A program made the position numbers and the translations under genes. A stretch of DNA of 64,000 nucleotides from Amblyornis subalaris. Taxonomy: Eukaryota > Chordata > Aves > Passeriformes > Ptilonorhynchidae. Each line of letters begins with the position of its first letter. The first letter of the stretch is position 1. Below, piece by piece: positions 38,301-52,300 of this stretch. The stretch covers positions 5,106,978-5,170,977 of the forward strand of contig JACAXG010000055.1 in the NCBI GenBank assembly GCA_018881555.1, read 5' to 3'. The notes beneath the pieces were generated by a model that ran no database searches, was not told the DNA's origin, and worked only from the letters and a program-made list of their open reading frames with translations.

Positions 38301-41300
38301 GTTCCATGACCTGTCACCTGAAAGCATTTAGAAAGAAAAAAAAAGAATGATGATGCATTTTTTGTGGTTTTTTGGCTAATTTAAATTATGGATTTTACAC
38401 AGAATAGCTCACAGCTGGACATCTGTATGACCAGTGCAGTCTGTGTCCAGTGAGGAGGTTGACTTTATTTTGGGAACTGGCCTATAAAGTCAGTGGGAGA
38501 CAGAAAGCACAAATAGAAACCTTTGACCACAGGTTGTAAGGAAGGGTAACAAATTAAACAGATGCTTCGAAAGTGACAGCTGCGGAAAAAATGTGTGTTA
38601 GCCAAACACAAACTGTTGTCAAGTAATAAACTCCCATAATAATCACAGAAAACAGCAGCCCTCCGCCTCTCCCAGGACACCTCAGGGAGTAATACTGACT
38701 GCTGGTTTGTGAGGTCAAAACATCCACATGAAATGTTTTTCAAGAGCAGGAACAAAGTCATGAAAATTGACAAGCTGAAATAACATAATATACCCAAAAA
38801 CAAGGAGTAAAGTCCTGACCCTTTTACCTTCAAATGGCTCAGTCCCCTCAAGACATGGTAGAATGTATTGGAAATAGAATTATTTGCCCAATTTATACAG
38901 ACTCACAGAATCAATGAAAGCTCACGATAATTGTAATATTTTTGAGAGAATATGATTTTGCTGTGTTCCTCCAAAGGGCAGACTTTGTCCCCAGGCCAGG
39001 TATATGCCAGGCAGATGTTGGCACCTTCCTACAATATGGCTGGGGCTGGCATACTCAGCCAGCCTCTTGTTGCTCTCTGAGCTATGGGCAAGCTTTCATA
39101 GCCATTTTGTCAAGTCATATTGGCAGCAAAGAAATATCACAAGCAATCTACTCTATACATGAATTACTTTTTAAGTAATACAAGCAAATTAATAAAATAA
39201 TAAAAGTTGTCTCTTCTGGAAAAAAAGACAGAGAAAAAAGGTCTAAATGTATTGAGAGCATTATTAATTATCTATAGCCCCAGTGACTGAGTTTCATCTG
39301 CCCTAGTTTAGGCTTTCAAAGAGTGAACTTCCCCCTCTGGGTATGAGCCTATACTGAGTAATGATGCAATTGCCCCAGACAGCAGATCTAATTCCCCTGG
39401 ATTGCTAATAACACCTCAGATGTCCAGGCACTCATTTTGAGAGCTCAGCCCCATTTAGGCTCATTTGCTAGCTCACACCCTCATGCCCCAGAGGTGACTG
39501 CAAGATGTGCCATCCATCACCCAGCATTCTCATCCCATGCCTTTCCCAGCCAGAGGCACAGTCCTGCTCCTTTGTGCCGCAAGGGCCCAGCAGGCAGTGC
39601 AGGTGCACAGCATGGATGGGACAGGGGCTGGTCACGCACCTGCAAGCCGTGTCACAGTTATTCCCACTTTGGAAAGCGTGATCAAGGAATGGGACTACCT
39701 GACAAGCTGTCTTCCCCAGCCACAGGTGCTACTCCAGCACAAGTCTCTGGAGAGGAGAGCAGTCCTCAGTGCACACCCCAGCTTGGGTAACTGGGATCCT
39801 GTCCCTTATCCGTATTGTAATTTCCATGCATTCCGGTTTCCCATATTTTTTGATGGGAACATGTGCACACTGTGAACTTTAACTCTCCTGGAGTGAGTCG
39901 GGGACAAAAAAAGGAGGAAAATATTGAGGATATTTGGAGTTGTGGAGGAAATAAAGAGTTTCCTGTATTTTGCTTCCCACTCCTGATAGGTACTCACCAC
40001 GGAAGAGCCCAGAGAGGCAGAAATCCTCCTTGGCAGCATCCCCNGATGCATCAGAGTCATACAGAACCTTCATATCCCAACCCACATACATGACTAGCAA
40101 GCCTTCCCCCACTATGCTATATCATGAAATCTTCTGCCATTACAGACCACACTGGACCTTTTTCCCCATTTGGCAGAAGTTCTCACGCATTTGCCTTCCA
40201 AGACACTCAAAGAAGACACCCACACAGCCAGTGGATCCCTCCAGGACAGAATTTGTGGGAGATGGTTGTCTTGTCTTGCCTGCATGCGTTCCCAGGAAGC
40301 AGTGAGAGCCATGTCAGAGAGTTTGGAGGAGGTGATGAACCAAGGACAGAAAGGGTTTATGTGGAAGGGGCTGATGGAGGGGAAGCAGTCACAGCTGTCA
40401 CTCAGTCAGTGACAGTGGGCTGTGACTGACTGTCACAGGACAGGAGTCATCAGCAGGAATTTGATGTGTGTGTGTGCAGTACCACTGGACACAGCAGTTG
40501 GCCATTGCTGTCATGATATCCAAAGGTGGAAACAGCACCATGGGGCCGGCTCACCAGTCCTTTCCACCCTTCAGCCTCAGGTTAATGGGATGGGAAGAAA
40601 TTCACAGTCTAATTTGGGCTTCATACTAAAGGGTATGCTGACAAATGAGTTGCTTGATGTACATTCAGGGCACATTCGCAAATTCCTGGGAGACCCTGCA
40701 CTAACCAGTACTAGTCATCAGCCCGGGCAAGCACAGAAAAGAGCCAGCGGCCAGAATAGTTCCAGTAGGTTTCACAGACATCTCAGGAGAGGTGGTGACA
40801 GCAATTCTGCTGACAGNCTGTCTAAAGGCCATTGCAGAGGCACTGCATAATGCACATGCCCTGCTTGACCTGAGGTTTTTGATGCAGACCTTGTCCATGA
40901 GACCTGAAAACTGGATTGTAGATGAGTCAGAGGATTTAACAACCAGACAGCTTCCTGCAATGCCCAAGCTTGCTCCTTTAGGTCCTCTAAGCAGGAACTA
41001 GTGATAAATGCACCAGGCCAAGTGTGGCAGCTTGCATTCAGGATCTGTCTTCTGTCTCCTGCTGTGTGTATCTCCCAGTACTGCCTCTCCTTCTCCCCAG
41101 CCAGGTCACCACCCTTTCCTGGCCAGCCTCACCAGACCATAAACCATCATCCTGCTCCACAGCCTTACTGCTTTCCCCAGTGCAATGGATCCCTGGCAGC
41201 ACAGTCAACCAGCTTATTTATACCAGTCTAATTGATTTTATTTGCCAAAAATATTTGCTGTTATTTTTATCTCCAATACTTTCTAATCCAAGTGACCTAA

Positions 41301-42469
41301 ATGGACTGGGACAATGACAACTGGGATTTTAGCTGAGTACAAAGCTCAGACAAAGAAGCTGCTCTGGCAAGAGCTGTGAACTCCACTGCTGTTGCCTTCC
41401 TCAGGGCCTGAGCACCAGGCGGGGTCTGTGACACTGGGAGGCTCATACTGGAGTGTGACACCATTAAAGGATGGGAGGACATGGCAACTAATGGATTTGC
41501 AACAGAACACAAGCCATGAATGTTGATTCTAGCTGGTGACCATGTGTTTTGTCTGAAATCTGTAAGAACTCAAGAATGACCTAGATTACTAGAAGTATCA
41601 TTAGTTTTTGTTTTGTCATTGTTTACCATTCTGGTTTTGGGAGCTGTTGCTTTTTTTCCCCTAGATGTTGGCATGAGTAGATGCCAATAGCATGGTTGTA
41701 TGCATTTAATAGCATTTTGTGGATGCTGTGTTGCATGTACATTATTTACTTCTAGCACAAAGAATATATTAATTATTCAGTGTGGCAAGAATTGAGTGTC
41801 AAAATGCTTCTGGTAATCATGAAATATAGATTGATCTGTATTTATACATGTTTGGCTCTTATGAGTTGCACTTTTAGGACTTTTCCTCAGTGGTTTGTTC
41901 ATCAGTGTGATCCTGATGCATGTCAGTAATCAACTATCAGCACAGGTGTACACTCTGCCATTGACAGGGCACCTAGCCTTCAGCTCTGTGGTCCTGTTCT
42001 CCTTGCTCCAGCATCAGAGCCTGGCCTCATTAAAAAAAATATATGTGCTACCTTAGTAGCTGGTGGCTACTAAGTAGACAGTGGCTGTGGCCACGCACAA
42101 CTTGGTCACCAGAGGTCTCATTGCTGATCTCCTTGCTCTGGGCAGGGCAGCACTACAGCTCGTGCTCTGTGCCAGCTGCTGGGAGGGGAGCTGGTGCTAT
42201 CACTCTCTGCTCCGAAGATGCAGGGGCACTCCAAGACATGCTGGAGTCCTGCCAGCATGGTGGTAGGTGGGGCTTACCCAAGTGCAGGGGAAGCTGGCTG
42301 GTAGAAACTTGGCCAAGGTGGGAGATGGGAGATGTTTCTCAGAGAAACAAGCTGCTGTCAGTCAGTTGTATCTTGCCCCTGTGCAAGGCACAAGCTCTTT
42401 AATTCCTGCTGAGTTTGTCATTTCCCCGTCTGGTGCCTTCCTGTCATGTCTGTGAATGCCCCCAGCAGT
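35372..42469. other. Intergenic: no recognised gene
   Basis: This is mostly AT-rich unique sequence to about 39400, then more GC-rich to 42400. Short frames in the GC-rich part, including 39437-39875, 40422-40850 and 40705-41001, have no recognisable domain or exon logic. An imperfect inverted repeat of gtcagtgacag type lies at about 40395-40440. Confidence 0.45.
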
Positions 42470-42996
42470 TGTCAGGCCACACCAGGAGTATCATGTTCAC
42501 TTCCATCCCCATAATTCAAGAAAGACACAGAAAGACTGAAGAGGGTCCAAGGAAGGCTATGAAGATGATCAAAGAACTGGAGAACCTGCGCTTTGAGGAA
42601 TGACTGAAGGAGTTATGTTTTTGTCCCCAGGGAAGAGAAGGCTCAGAGTGGACCTCATCACAGTATTCCAATACTTAAAAGGTGGCTACAAAGAGGATGG
42701 AGGACCTCCTTTCTCTTCACAGGGTGGCTCATGGAGTAGACAAGGGATAGCAGGTACAAGTTGCACCAGGAGAGGTTTTATCTCAACATAAGAAAGAATT
42801 TTTTTATAGTGGGAGCACTCATTCACTGGAATAACCTCCCCAAAGAGGTGGTAAAGTCCCTGTTGTCGGAGGTTTTCAAGATGCTGTTGGTTAGGATGCC
42901 AGGTAATGTAATCCAGGCTCCCTCTCACACGAAAGGTTGGGCCAGATGGTCTTTCGAGGTCCCTGCAAACCTGGGCTGTTCTATGACTCTGAGGTT
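42470..42996 (+). mobile_element. CR1 LINE 3' fragment, plus orientation
   Basis: It follows the CR1 ORF2 C-terminus (GLEHLSFEE-like near 42580, then EKRRLRVDLITVFQYLKGGY) and the 3' part ('cactggaataacctccccaa'). It ends at 'tgttctatgactctgagg'. Frameshifts separate the pieces, so frames at 42415-42791 are remnants. Confidence 0.92.
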
Positions 42997-45900
42997 ATTG
43001 TCCTGTACAAAAACAGTTTTTCCCACCAAAGTTCTGCTGTCTTAATGATGGCATCATAACCATGTACATCCATCTGCTGCTTCAGCTTTGAGTATAACCA
43101 TCTCCCAGTTTTGTATGTATTTTCTCACAAATGGCAAATGGGAAGGGAGCATTGGCGAGGTGATAAGCAGCTATCTTCTTGTGAGATTGTGGGTCTGGTG
43201 AGGGCCACAGAGAATCTAGCTTAGGAGTCCTTAAGAGCAGGCATTTTTCAACTCCATGAAACCACAGACTTTTATACTTCAGGCACTTGATACAGCTGAA
43301 AGTAATTGCTCCAGTGCTGAAAAACAAAATTGTTCTCTAGGGATGATAGTGTTCTTTAGTTAAAATCACAGGAAAATAAATAACTTACTTTTCTAAGAGA
43401 AAGCCAAAAATGTCATTTAGAGCAGAGCAATCATTCTTAAAAGGCAGCACTTGTCTGACACAACTACAGAAACAGCACTCTTCTCAGGAAGGAGCTTCTG
43501 TGGTTATTATTGTAATTCGTGCAGGTCCAGCTGCCTTGCCAGCAGCATGTGGAGCAGCTTTAATCACAGTTTTAAACTAATGTGGCAGATATTTATGATA
43601 AAAACAGTGGTGTCAGCTGTGTCAGATGCTGTAAAAAAACCTCAAAACAATCAGCTGTCAGATTGATTAAAAACTCCTACATTTTCCTCTGAAAGTGCTG
43701 AGGTAATTTAAGAAAAAAATTATAAAGAACAGAATTAATTTAATCAAACAATTTCAGTGATAAATTGCAGCTGGGAAAGTCTCCTGGGGTTGCAAAGAGC
43801 ATGTTTATATTGTCAGGTCTGTCAAAAGGAAGATTAGATGGAGACATTGTACTGACAGGGGAGAAGAAAAGAAAATTTTTTCCCNCAGTTCTCTGCTATT
43901 GGAACATCCTAGAAGTTCCATCTCCCACCCAACATGGCCAAGTGATGTCCCCTGCCTGTTTTCTGCCCTCTTTGGAGTTGTACCAATGAGAACACTTGAT
44001 TCCACACAGTCAGAAACAGTACGAAGTCACCTAATGACTTACATTTCTGAGCCTGCTCCTAAAAGAACAGCTCTGGGTGCAATTATGGGGCATGGTCTGG
44101 CACGGCCTGTCCTGCTGTGAGGCCACACAACAGGGCCAACCTGTGGTTGTGCTTTGCTGTGGTATTTTATCACCCCTCCTCTCACCACCTTGGTGCTGGT
44201 GGGCTGGGACCACCCCACCGTGCTGATGCTGGCAGGAACAGCCAGATTCTGAGGAGCAGGAATCCAGAGAGCGCACCTCTGTAGAGAAATACATCCTGTT
44301 CCTTGGTGTTTGCAGGGCAAAATGATAAGGCTAATGTGCATGAGGTGAAGGTGGGGCTAAACCAACTTGGCTTATATGATACATGGAACCATAATCCATG
44401 CTAAAGAGTAAGCACATTAAAAGGGACAGGTAGGAAGATGATCAGACTGCCCTGTGTATTAATCTTAAACTTGACAAAAAAANCCCTAAACTCATCTCCT
44501 TGGTTGTTTCTGTATTTTTAATGGCAAAATTAATATGGGGAAACAGAAAAATGAAACAGGCTGATCACTTAGTGCTGTGCATTAAATGCTATCATTCAAG
44601 AGTTGTACGCAGAAGACAGCAAATATTGTATATGTGTCAGGGATGATTCAGTGTTACTGAAATAACTCGAGAACATAAGCTCTCCTTTACCACTGTCAGA
44701 ATAGCTAGACGTGTTTGATTTAGTTCATACTGCTGTGCTGTGTTGCTCTGCTTTTTCTGTTAACTCCTCAATTCAACCTTACAATTGGGAATTCAGATAA
44801 CACAGCCCTTCACTTCTGATCTTAGTTGAATACCAATGCCATAATTTTATGCTTCCTTGCTTTCTCTACTCCCTGACCTTTCATGTTTCTTGAGGGACAT
44901 CTCATTTCCTCTAGCTTTCAAACACCTTAACACTTATTTCTTTATATTGGTGATACAATTAAGTACACATCCTTAATTGAGTTACAAGCAAATACATAGA
45001 ATAATAACAGGGTGTTTATCTTTGTCAACCCTAGACANGTAATTAAATAGTCTCCTTCACACTCTTCTAGGCAAACAGAACCCTTTAAACTGATATGCCG
45101 CCTTTACATAATGTCAATAGACTGTCTTCTCCTCTCCTCTGTTTAGATGGCTGTGTGTATTCAATAGAAAATGCAAATTTGCCTTACTCAAAACCCAGCT
45201 GGAAACAAACCTAACACTCCTATTAGTCTAGTTCCTCTGGTTCAGAGTACACTGAATTAGAACAAAAAGTTACTTCGTTGTTAGAGCTGACAGAGCACAA
45301 TTTCAGAGGTCACANTTTGGGTGCAAAATCTATTCAGATTTTCGGTGCAATACTTCCGGATATGTGCTTGGATTTAGCATATATATCAGCTAGGCAGAGC
45401 AGCAGGTCTTCATCTATGGTAAACTGATGTGGCTGTATTAAAGGTCAAAGGAGCTGATTTCCATCAGCTGAGGACATAGCTGACCTGCCATTCATGTCTT
45501 GTCCCTTTGCCCTTCAGAAGAGGAGGAAGCCCTCTGGCATTCAGCAAGGTACTGACTGCCGAAGGCTCTTTTGAGGAGCAGCCGAATTTCAAAACATTTA
45601 TGTAAGGCTGTTGAAGAGGAATGGTCACATGCCAAAGGCTCCAAAGTGCAGTCAGTTTGGATTTTGTAATCAACATGCCACTGGCTGAGACTTGGGCTCA
45701 GCCAGTAACCTGACCCGCGATACACCAACTCACAGAGGTCTGGCTTCAGCCTGTGGTTTTCTCTGCTCTGTATTATTACTCCACTGCTCCCCCTCAGGGA
45801 TTGGTACTTCTCTTGCTACCTTTTTGGTAGCTTCGTGTCCTCTCTTATCGTTTTCCACTACAGGCCCCAGAAATCTTATTACTCCTGAATTAAAAGATGC

Positions 45901-48865
45901 CCACAGAAACACAGACTACACAGCCCTTTTGGCTGTAGGAACAGCCATTTTCCAGCTTATGGCTTCTGATGAAATCCAGTTACAAACATTAGGATGCACT
46001 TCAATCTAGTGTTGTATGGATTATGGATCCCATTGTAAACAAGCCAGCTCATAGTAAGAAATGCAAGGAACATTTGCACTGAAATCACTCTACCGTGTTT
46101 TCTGCAAAATTGCTCTTACACATATATCATTGCTCTGCTATAGAGAAGAAAATATACAGAGCACAAATATTGACATTCATATTGTTCATACTTGTACATG
46201 CTAAAGAAATCATTATTTTTTAACGGCTTTTGATAAAGATGGCTGTTGGAAGGTTAAGAGAGGGAACAAACACCTTAGCAGTTCCACACAGTAGTTCTGT
46301 TTCCTTGGAGATTCCTTTTAATGTAGAAATAAATAAGAAAAGCTCATGGCTCACAGCAATGTGCTTTTTTTACCCAGTCTCTTAGACAGAAAAGAAATAT
46401 GAATATGACAGTGCCTTACCCCAATGTTGATGTTATGTAGCCTCATGTCATGTATTTGGTTTTTAAACGCTCTCTTGGGGAACATGCACTTATTTGCAAT
46501 TGAACTATACATAACAAATAATCATTTCCTTTTGCTATTGTCATTCATTTATTATACATCAATGTTTCCCCTTGATTAAAGGAGTTTTGGAGAATTTTCG
46601 AATGCTCAGACAGAAAAACACTCATAAAGCCACAAACCCAAAGCTGATCAGTATGGCTTGGATATACCATAAGGTNCCCAAAGACATGTTCAGATGCCAA
46701 ACCTCTCTTCTCGGAGATGTACAAGTGAGTGCCTTGTTTCAGATATATGTCTGCATCACAAAATCAAACAGAAAAGTTCTAGAAGAGAAACAACATAGAG
46801 AAGAGCTAGATAGCCTGTGTGCTGGAGCANCAGACTGCCAGACTGAGGGAGTGCCAAAGGTGGAGAAAAGGAGACCAAAGGAACAGAGAGGAGTATTATC
46901 AGGGCAGTACTACAGGTACCATACCTGAACTCCAGAAGGGACCAGTAAAAGAAACTACTGGGAATAGCGAAAAGTTAGGACAGCAGTGAGAAAGAAGAAA
47001 AGCTGGGGGAGACCGGGAGTGCTCAGAAATGCTCTTATGGCCAAAAAAGGAGCAAACTCGGCTGAGCCTAAGACCCAGGAACTGTCAGGGAGAGAAAAAA
47101 ACCACACCCAATCTAGTCAGGTTTGCCCCTACTTCCCATACACCGTGTGGCACTGACTGAAAATGCTGGATGATCCAGTTTGTCCTTGCAGGCTGTCTGC
47201 ATAACAGGCAGCTTATTTTCTCTATTTATGACATTTGTCCATACTTGCTTAGGGCAGAGCACAGTAAGAACCATAACTACCTGAGAACTGGTGGAAATAA
47301 ATATTTAAGCCACCTTTACTACTGTGCCCAAGACACTTGCAACACAGGAAAATTCTCATGAGTTGAGAAAGTTGANACATGAACAAGGGTCCCAGATGCT
47401 AAAATTTACGATTATACTTTTCCCCTGCTTGACCTATGTTTCTGTCCCTTTTTAAGGAAGACATTCTCCAAGTTGTTCAGTTCTTTTGGATAAAAAACAA
47501 TGATTCAGCATATACCATTGTTTGATCACATTGAATCCTGTAAAGAAAATTAAAAGTACAAATCACTGGTGTGAAGTGACATGCAATTTGAACTGAAATA
47601 CGTTACTGCAAATCTAATCTGTAGGGAACCATAGGAAACGGAGTTGCCAGACTACCTTAAAAATGACTGCTGTATTTTGAAATGTGGAGTTATTTTCAAG
47701 AGAACTAATTTTCAGTAGAGGGAGCTGCAGGACCAGGTCAGAGTTAAAACACTGACTAGCAGTTACTGCAGTAAGGTAGATTAAAAAGTATTTACTTTAA
47801 CATGCAGAATTATTAAACAGTGTACCAGAGGGTTTATTATCATAAAATTATTTAAACTTTAGAACTCTCCACGGCATCTCAGGTTGTGGAAAAACAAGCG
47901 ACGTATATAACTGCATGTAAAGGCATTGTTTGATGTTTTACTGAAAAATAATCTTCTCTTTTCCTGGGTTATAGGCACTGATTTGTGATACAAAGACTCC
48001 AAAAGCAAAACAAAGCTATATTTCTTTCCTTATTGAAAGCTAGTGGCAATATTTCCGATATGGTAACTGTAGACTGCAGGTTCAGAGATTCAATCAGTGC
48101 ACATGGGAGAGCAATAGGCAGAGTTCTCTGTGCTGTCTCCATCCGCTCGTATTTGTATGCAAAATAATCTGCTTCTACCCAAAGGCAAAACTTGTGTGTG
48201 CGCAATTTTCTCTAGATGTGTCATTTTCAAGGGTTATCCTTTAGACTCAGCACACGCTGAGCCTTTTTCATCTGACACATCTCTACCAATGCAGGCCAGC
48301 CAGGGACATCCGAACACTGTGCTGTTCGCAGACGCTTAGCGTTGCTCAGTGCTCNCGAGCCTTCTCTGTACTGACACCACTGTGTCGGCAGCGTCGGCCA
48401 AGATGGAAAAACAAGATCTTGACAGGTTCTTGAACAGAGAAAAATGAGGTTACAGCAAAATATTTGATGTTATTTACAAGTCTCAGATCACATCCAAGAA
48501 TCCACATGTCCTCCAGTGGACCTGCATGAAGAGGCCTTAAAATTAAATACACCTTTGTCACAATTATTTCATCATGTCAAATTGCTCCAAAGTATTCACA
48601 GTCACAAATATGCTGTACCATGGGGGCAGCAGNAGTAGGGCTGCTCTTCAGTCACTCCTGATGGATGCCTCACTGCACCAGTCCTCTCCATGACACTCCC
48701 ATGCCACCTGGCATGTGACACAAAGCCAAATGATGAGGCTGTGCTCTTCCACCTGAATTCTTCTTGCCACATAGGCCCCGCTGCCTTGTATAAAAGGTGA
48801 TGATGCAGCAACCTCCCAGTGTCAATATTCTTCCTGCTCATTAGGAGGTTTTAACAGGCTGGTAT
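42997..48865. other. Intergenic: no recognised gene
   Basis: This is AT-rich unique sequence. A stretch near 43480-43780 looks regulatory (see findings). Short frames at 44031-44341, 45692-46009 and 46572-46928 have no domains. Confidence 0.45.
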
Positions 48866-49288
48866 TCACAGAACCACAGAATATGCTGAGTTGGAAGGGA
48901 CCCACAACGATCATCGAGTCCAGCTCCTGGCCCCACACAGCACCATCCCCAAGAGTCACACCATGTGCCTGAGAGCATTGTCCAAATGCTTCTTGAACTC
49001 TGTCANGCTTGGTGCTGTGACCACTTCCCTGGGGAGCCTGTTCAGTGCCCAACCACCCTCTGGGTGAAAAACCTTCCTCTAATATCCAACCTAAACCTCC
49101 TCTGACACAACTTCAGGCCGTTCCCTCAGGTCCTGTCACTGGTCACCACAGAGAAGAGACCAGTGTNTGCCCCTCTTCTTCCCCTCTTGAGGAAGTTGTA
49201 ACTGCAATGAGGTCTCCCCTCAGTCTCCTCCAGGCTGAACAGCCCAAGTGACCTCAGCTGCTCCTCATACAGCTTCCCCTCAAGGCCT
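48866..49288 (-). mobile_element. CR1 LINE 3' fragment, minus orientation
   Basis: The reverse-strand CR1 signature starts 'tcacagaaccacagaatatg' and 'gagttggaagggacccac'. It passes 'cttcttgaactctgtcangc' and 'aggtcctgtcactggtcac' and ends near 'cctcatacagcttcccctca'. The minus frame LYEEQLRSLGLFSLEE is CR1 ORF2 C-terminus. It looks like a different subfamily from the copy at 17.0 kb. Confidence 0.92.
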
Positions 49289-49361
49289 GGATCCAAGGAG
49301 AGAAGGGCAAAAGAGCAAAACGGAGCTTGGAAAGAGCTTTGGGTAGGTAGAAAAGCCACCA

Positions 49362-49391
49362 CTCCTGAGATGCTCCAGAGCATCTCAGGAG
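49362..49391. repeat. Perfect 13-bp inverted repeat (hairpin)
   Basis: The arms CTCCTGAGATGCT (49362-49374) and AGCATCTCAGGAG (49379-49391) pair without mismatch around a 4-nt ccag loop. Confidence 0.95.
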
Positions 49392-52300
49392 CTATGCCAC
49401 TCCAGCCATTATTTGAACAGCGGAGCAGGAGTAAGTTGCTGGAGGCCACCACTCATGAGATCAGACCTACTATGTCTTAGAGATCTGGGACTTGCATCAG
49501 GACCTTTCAACCTTCCTAGTACAACACAACCACCTACAAGTGCTTTATTTTTAGATCAAGACCTGATGTGCCAGTGCACTTGTTTCCAGGCATCACTGCT
49601 TTCAGTGAGCCNGCTGTGCTCAGCCCCTGTGACTCTATTGCGCAGCAGTTCACAGTCAGCAAGTCCATTGCAGTCATTGTTAACACCATCTCTGCAATCT
49701 CCTCTATTTTGTATAAGCTGTTTTGTCTGCTCCCTTTTGGTTGTTGCTCCCAGTGTCAGTCCTGCATTCTAGAGGCAGAGTGTGGCTTGTGTCAGAGCCA
49801 TCAATGCGATGCACATCCTAACCCAAGGTCCTTTGCCGGGCATGCTCCACATCAGTGCTCCTGAGGGCCACTGGTCCCCCCTGCTCACCCTTACTGGCTG
49901 CCCAGCCATGGAGACCCCCACCTCTTCCTCCTGGTACAGACCTGGGTTTCCCAGCACACATTTCAACATGTATGAGAGACAACTGCATAGTCATGAACAG
50001 CACACACTCTTCTGCTAAAATGTCTGTGGCTCCAGCTCAAAGATAATGGCCACCGCATTTCCTGATGGATGTCTTCTGATTATGCCTTCACATGGCCCAC
50101 AGCCTGTTGCTACTGTCTAAGGCATCAGTTGATGTCAGTAGAAAGGGCACAGCAGGGATCATTGTGGCCCAGTGTGAGTTTCCCAGTCTTTCTAAAGCAG
50201 AGATGCATTCCCACCTGAGAGGCTCCAGGAGAAACACTAAAACCACAGTAACTATAGTTCCTTTCACCAATGCCTTGTATTAAGAGCATAGGAAGGGATT
50301 TTCCACTCCACAGGAAGCTCTGGCTGTCACTTACTTGGGATGTTTCCTTGTCCTGAAACTGAAGGGAATTCAACTACAGCTATTTGTGCTTTTAAATGGA
50401 AATAACATTCACTCCCTTAGCTCCCACCCATGCCAAGTAGAGAACAGAGTTCTGGTATCTCAGTAGCTGTTGTTGCAAGGTAGAAATGAGAACCCCCCAG
50501 CAGAAATCAATGCAAGCAGCTGTAGATTCCTACTCCCCTTGCATGTGTAATGTCAGGTGCATTGTGTCAGGTTACTTCAGTAAGGGCAGGGTGAATCAAC
50601 AACCCTTTCACGGCCTCCTTTTTCCTCTGTTTNAGCTTCAGTGATAACACTGAACACAGTCAATTTTGCTAATAAATTCCTGCTGTGCTTTCTCATAGCA
50701 GTGTTACAGGACAGATTTATCCCACACGAGTGTAATTTCCTCCACCAAATGAAGGCAGGGCAGACAGCAATGGCCTTCAGTCCCAAACCTGAGCAATTGA
50801 CACAGGTATAGTGCAATGCTTTATTTCCTGGGTGGGTGAGTTTGGACCGTTGAGCCTGCACAGCCACTGATCTTTGNATATTCCTGCTCACTGCATCCTT
50901 CTTCTGCACTGGTCCATCCATTACTGCCTGGTGTTCCCACCACAAAAGGTTTAGGATGGACTCCCTGAGCACAGGAAGCAGCAAACCTGTGCTTCTTCCC
51001 CACCTCACCTTCCTCCACTGAGTCTGCAAACTCTTTTATGCAGGAAAAAATACAAATTCTTCTGTTAGCGCAAAGCTTTGCCTACACGCAGAGGAGAACA
51101 AATAGTACTATCTGCTGTTCCGGTGAAAGAACACGCCTATGTTTACCCTTTCCCAACCCTGCCACCAATGTGTTGAGGATTTTCTGAAACTCTTTACTAG
51201 AAAATTGCAACCACAGCAACACCCAGGTGTTCAGCTTTTGCCTGTTTTCTGCAGAAAATTCAAACAACGGAAATGGGAGGCTTCAGCCTTCTGAGAGCTA
51301 CTTACTGAGTTGTTTTTTGGTCCAGGGGCAGGGTAGCATCTACCAGCAAAGTAATCCTCAGAGTAGTTGTTTATCTGATGAGTATTGCTGAGGGGAAATG
51401 TCTACTTTAAATGCATTCATCAGAGCTTTAGACAGCATTCTGTGAAAACATTGTATCTAGAAACTAAACAGTATCTGATTTAATTGAACACTTTATGCAG
51501 CTACTCATTCCTGTTCCAGAGCCAACCCGTCAATACCAGCTCTCTTCTATAGAGCCCCTTCTTTGGTGGTAAACAAAAATCAGCTTCAAGCAGTTTTTCT
51601 TATCAATAGGTACTTGAATATTGTGGTTTTTTCCCTTCTCTGTCTGAATAGTAATACTGTTTGGGTAAAGAACAGGAGANTGAGAGGGAACAGAATAGCC
51701 CAGGGAGTGAATTCCCCAAAGGCAACAAGCTGCTCTCTTGCTCTCTGTGCCCATGTGTAAATACAGCAAGGGGGATTCAGTCAAGTGAGTAATCAATGGT
51801 TTCTAACTAAAAATCTTTAAGCAATCTGTTCTGATGGCTAATCTGCTTTGCAGAATATACATCACTGAAAGCTCGGAAGAACAGGTTGCGCAAACACATG
51901 CCAGGAACTGCACAGGTATTTCTGCAGGGAAGCATTTTCTGTGGGGACGTTCCCTGACATTACAAGGTCTATAGCACAGACCCTTAGATAGGATGAGTTG
52001 CTATCCCACCACCTTAACCTCAGCAGCATTGAAACAGTAACCTAGCATTTCTTCTTGTTTTCCAATCCCCCCTTTCCTAAAATACAGCTGCTAAATATTA
52101 ACATGAAAAATAATATTTGGCAGATGAAATTAAACAGTCATTTCAGATTGTTGCATATTGCTACAGGAGACCATGAAGCTGCTTTTACAACTCTCCTTTA
52201 ACAGCTCTTCCAGTGATGCTGCTGTTATGGTAAAGTTTGTGAGTGGAAATACAGAGAGTGACCTAGCATTTTTTTTGGAATATATCTTCATAACAGTGGT

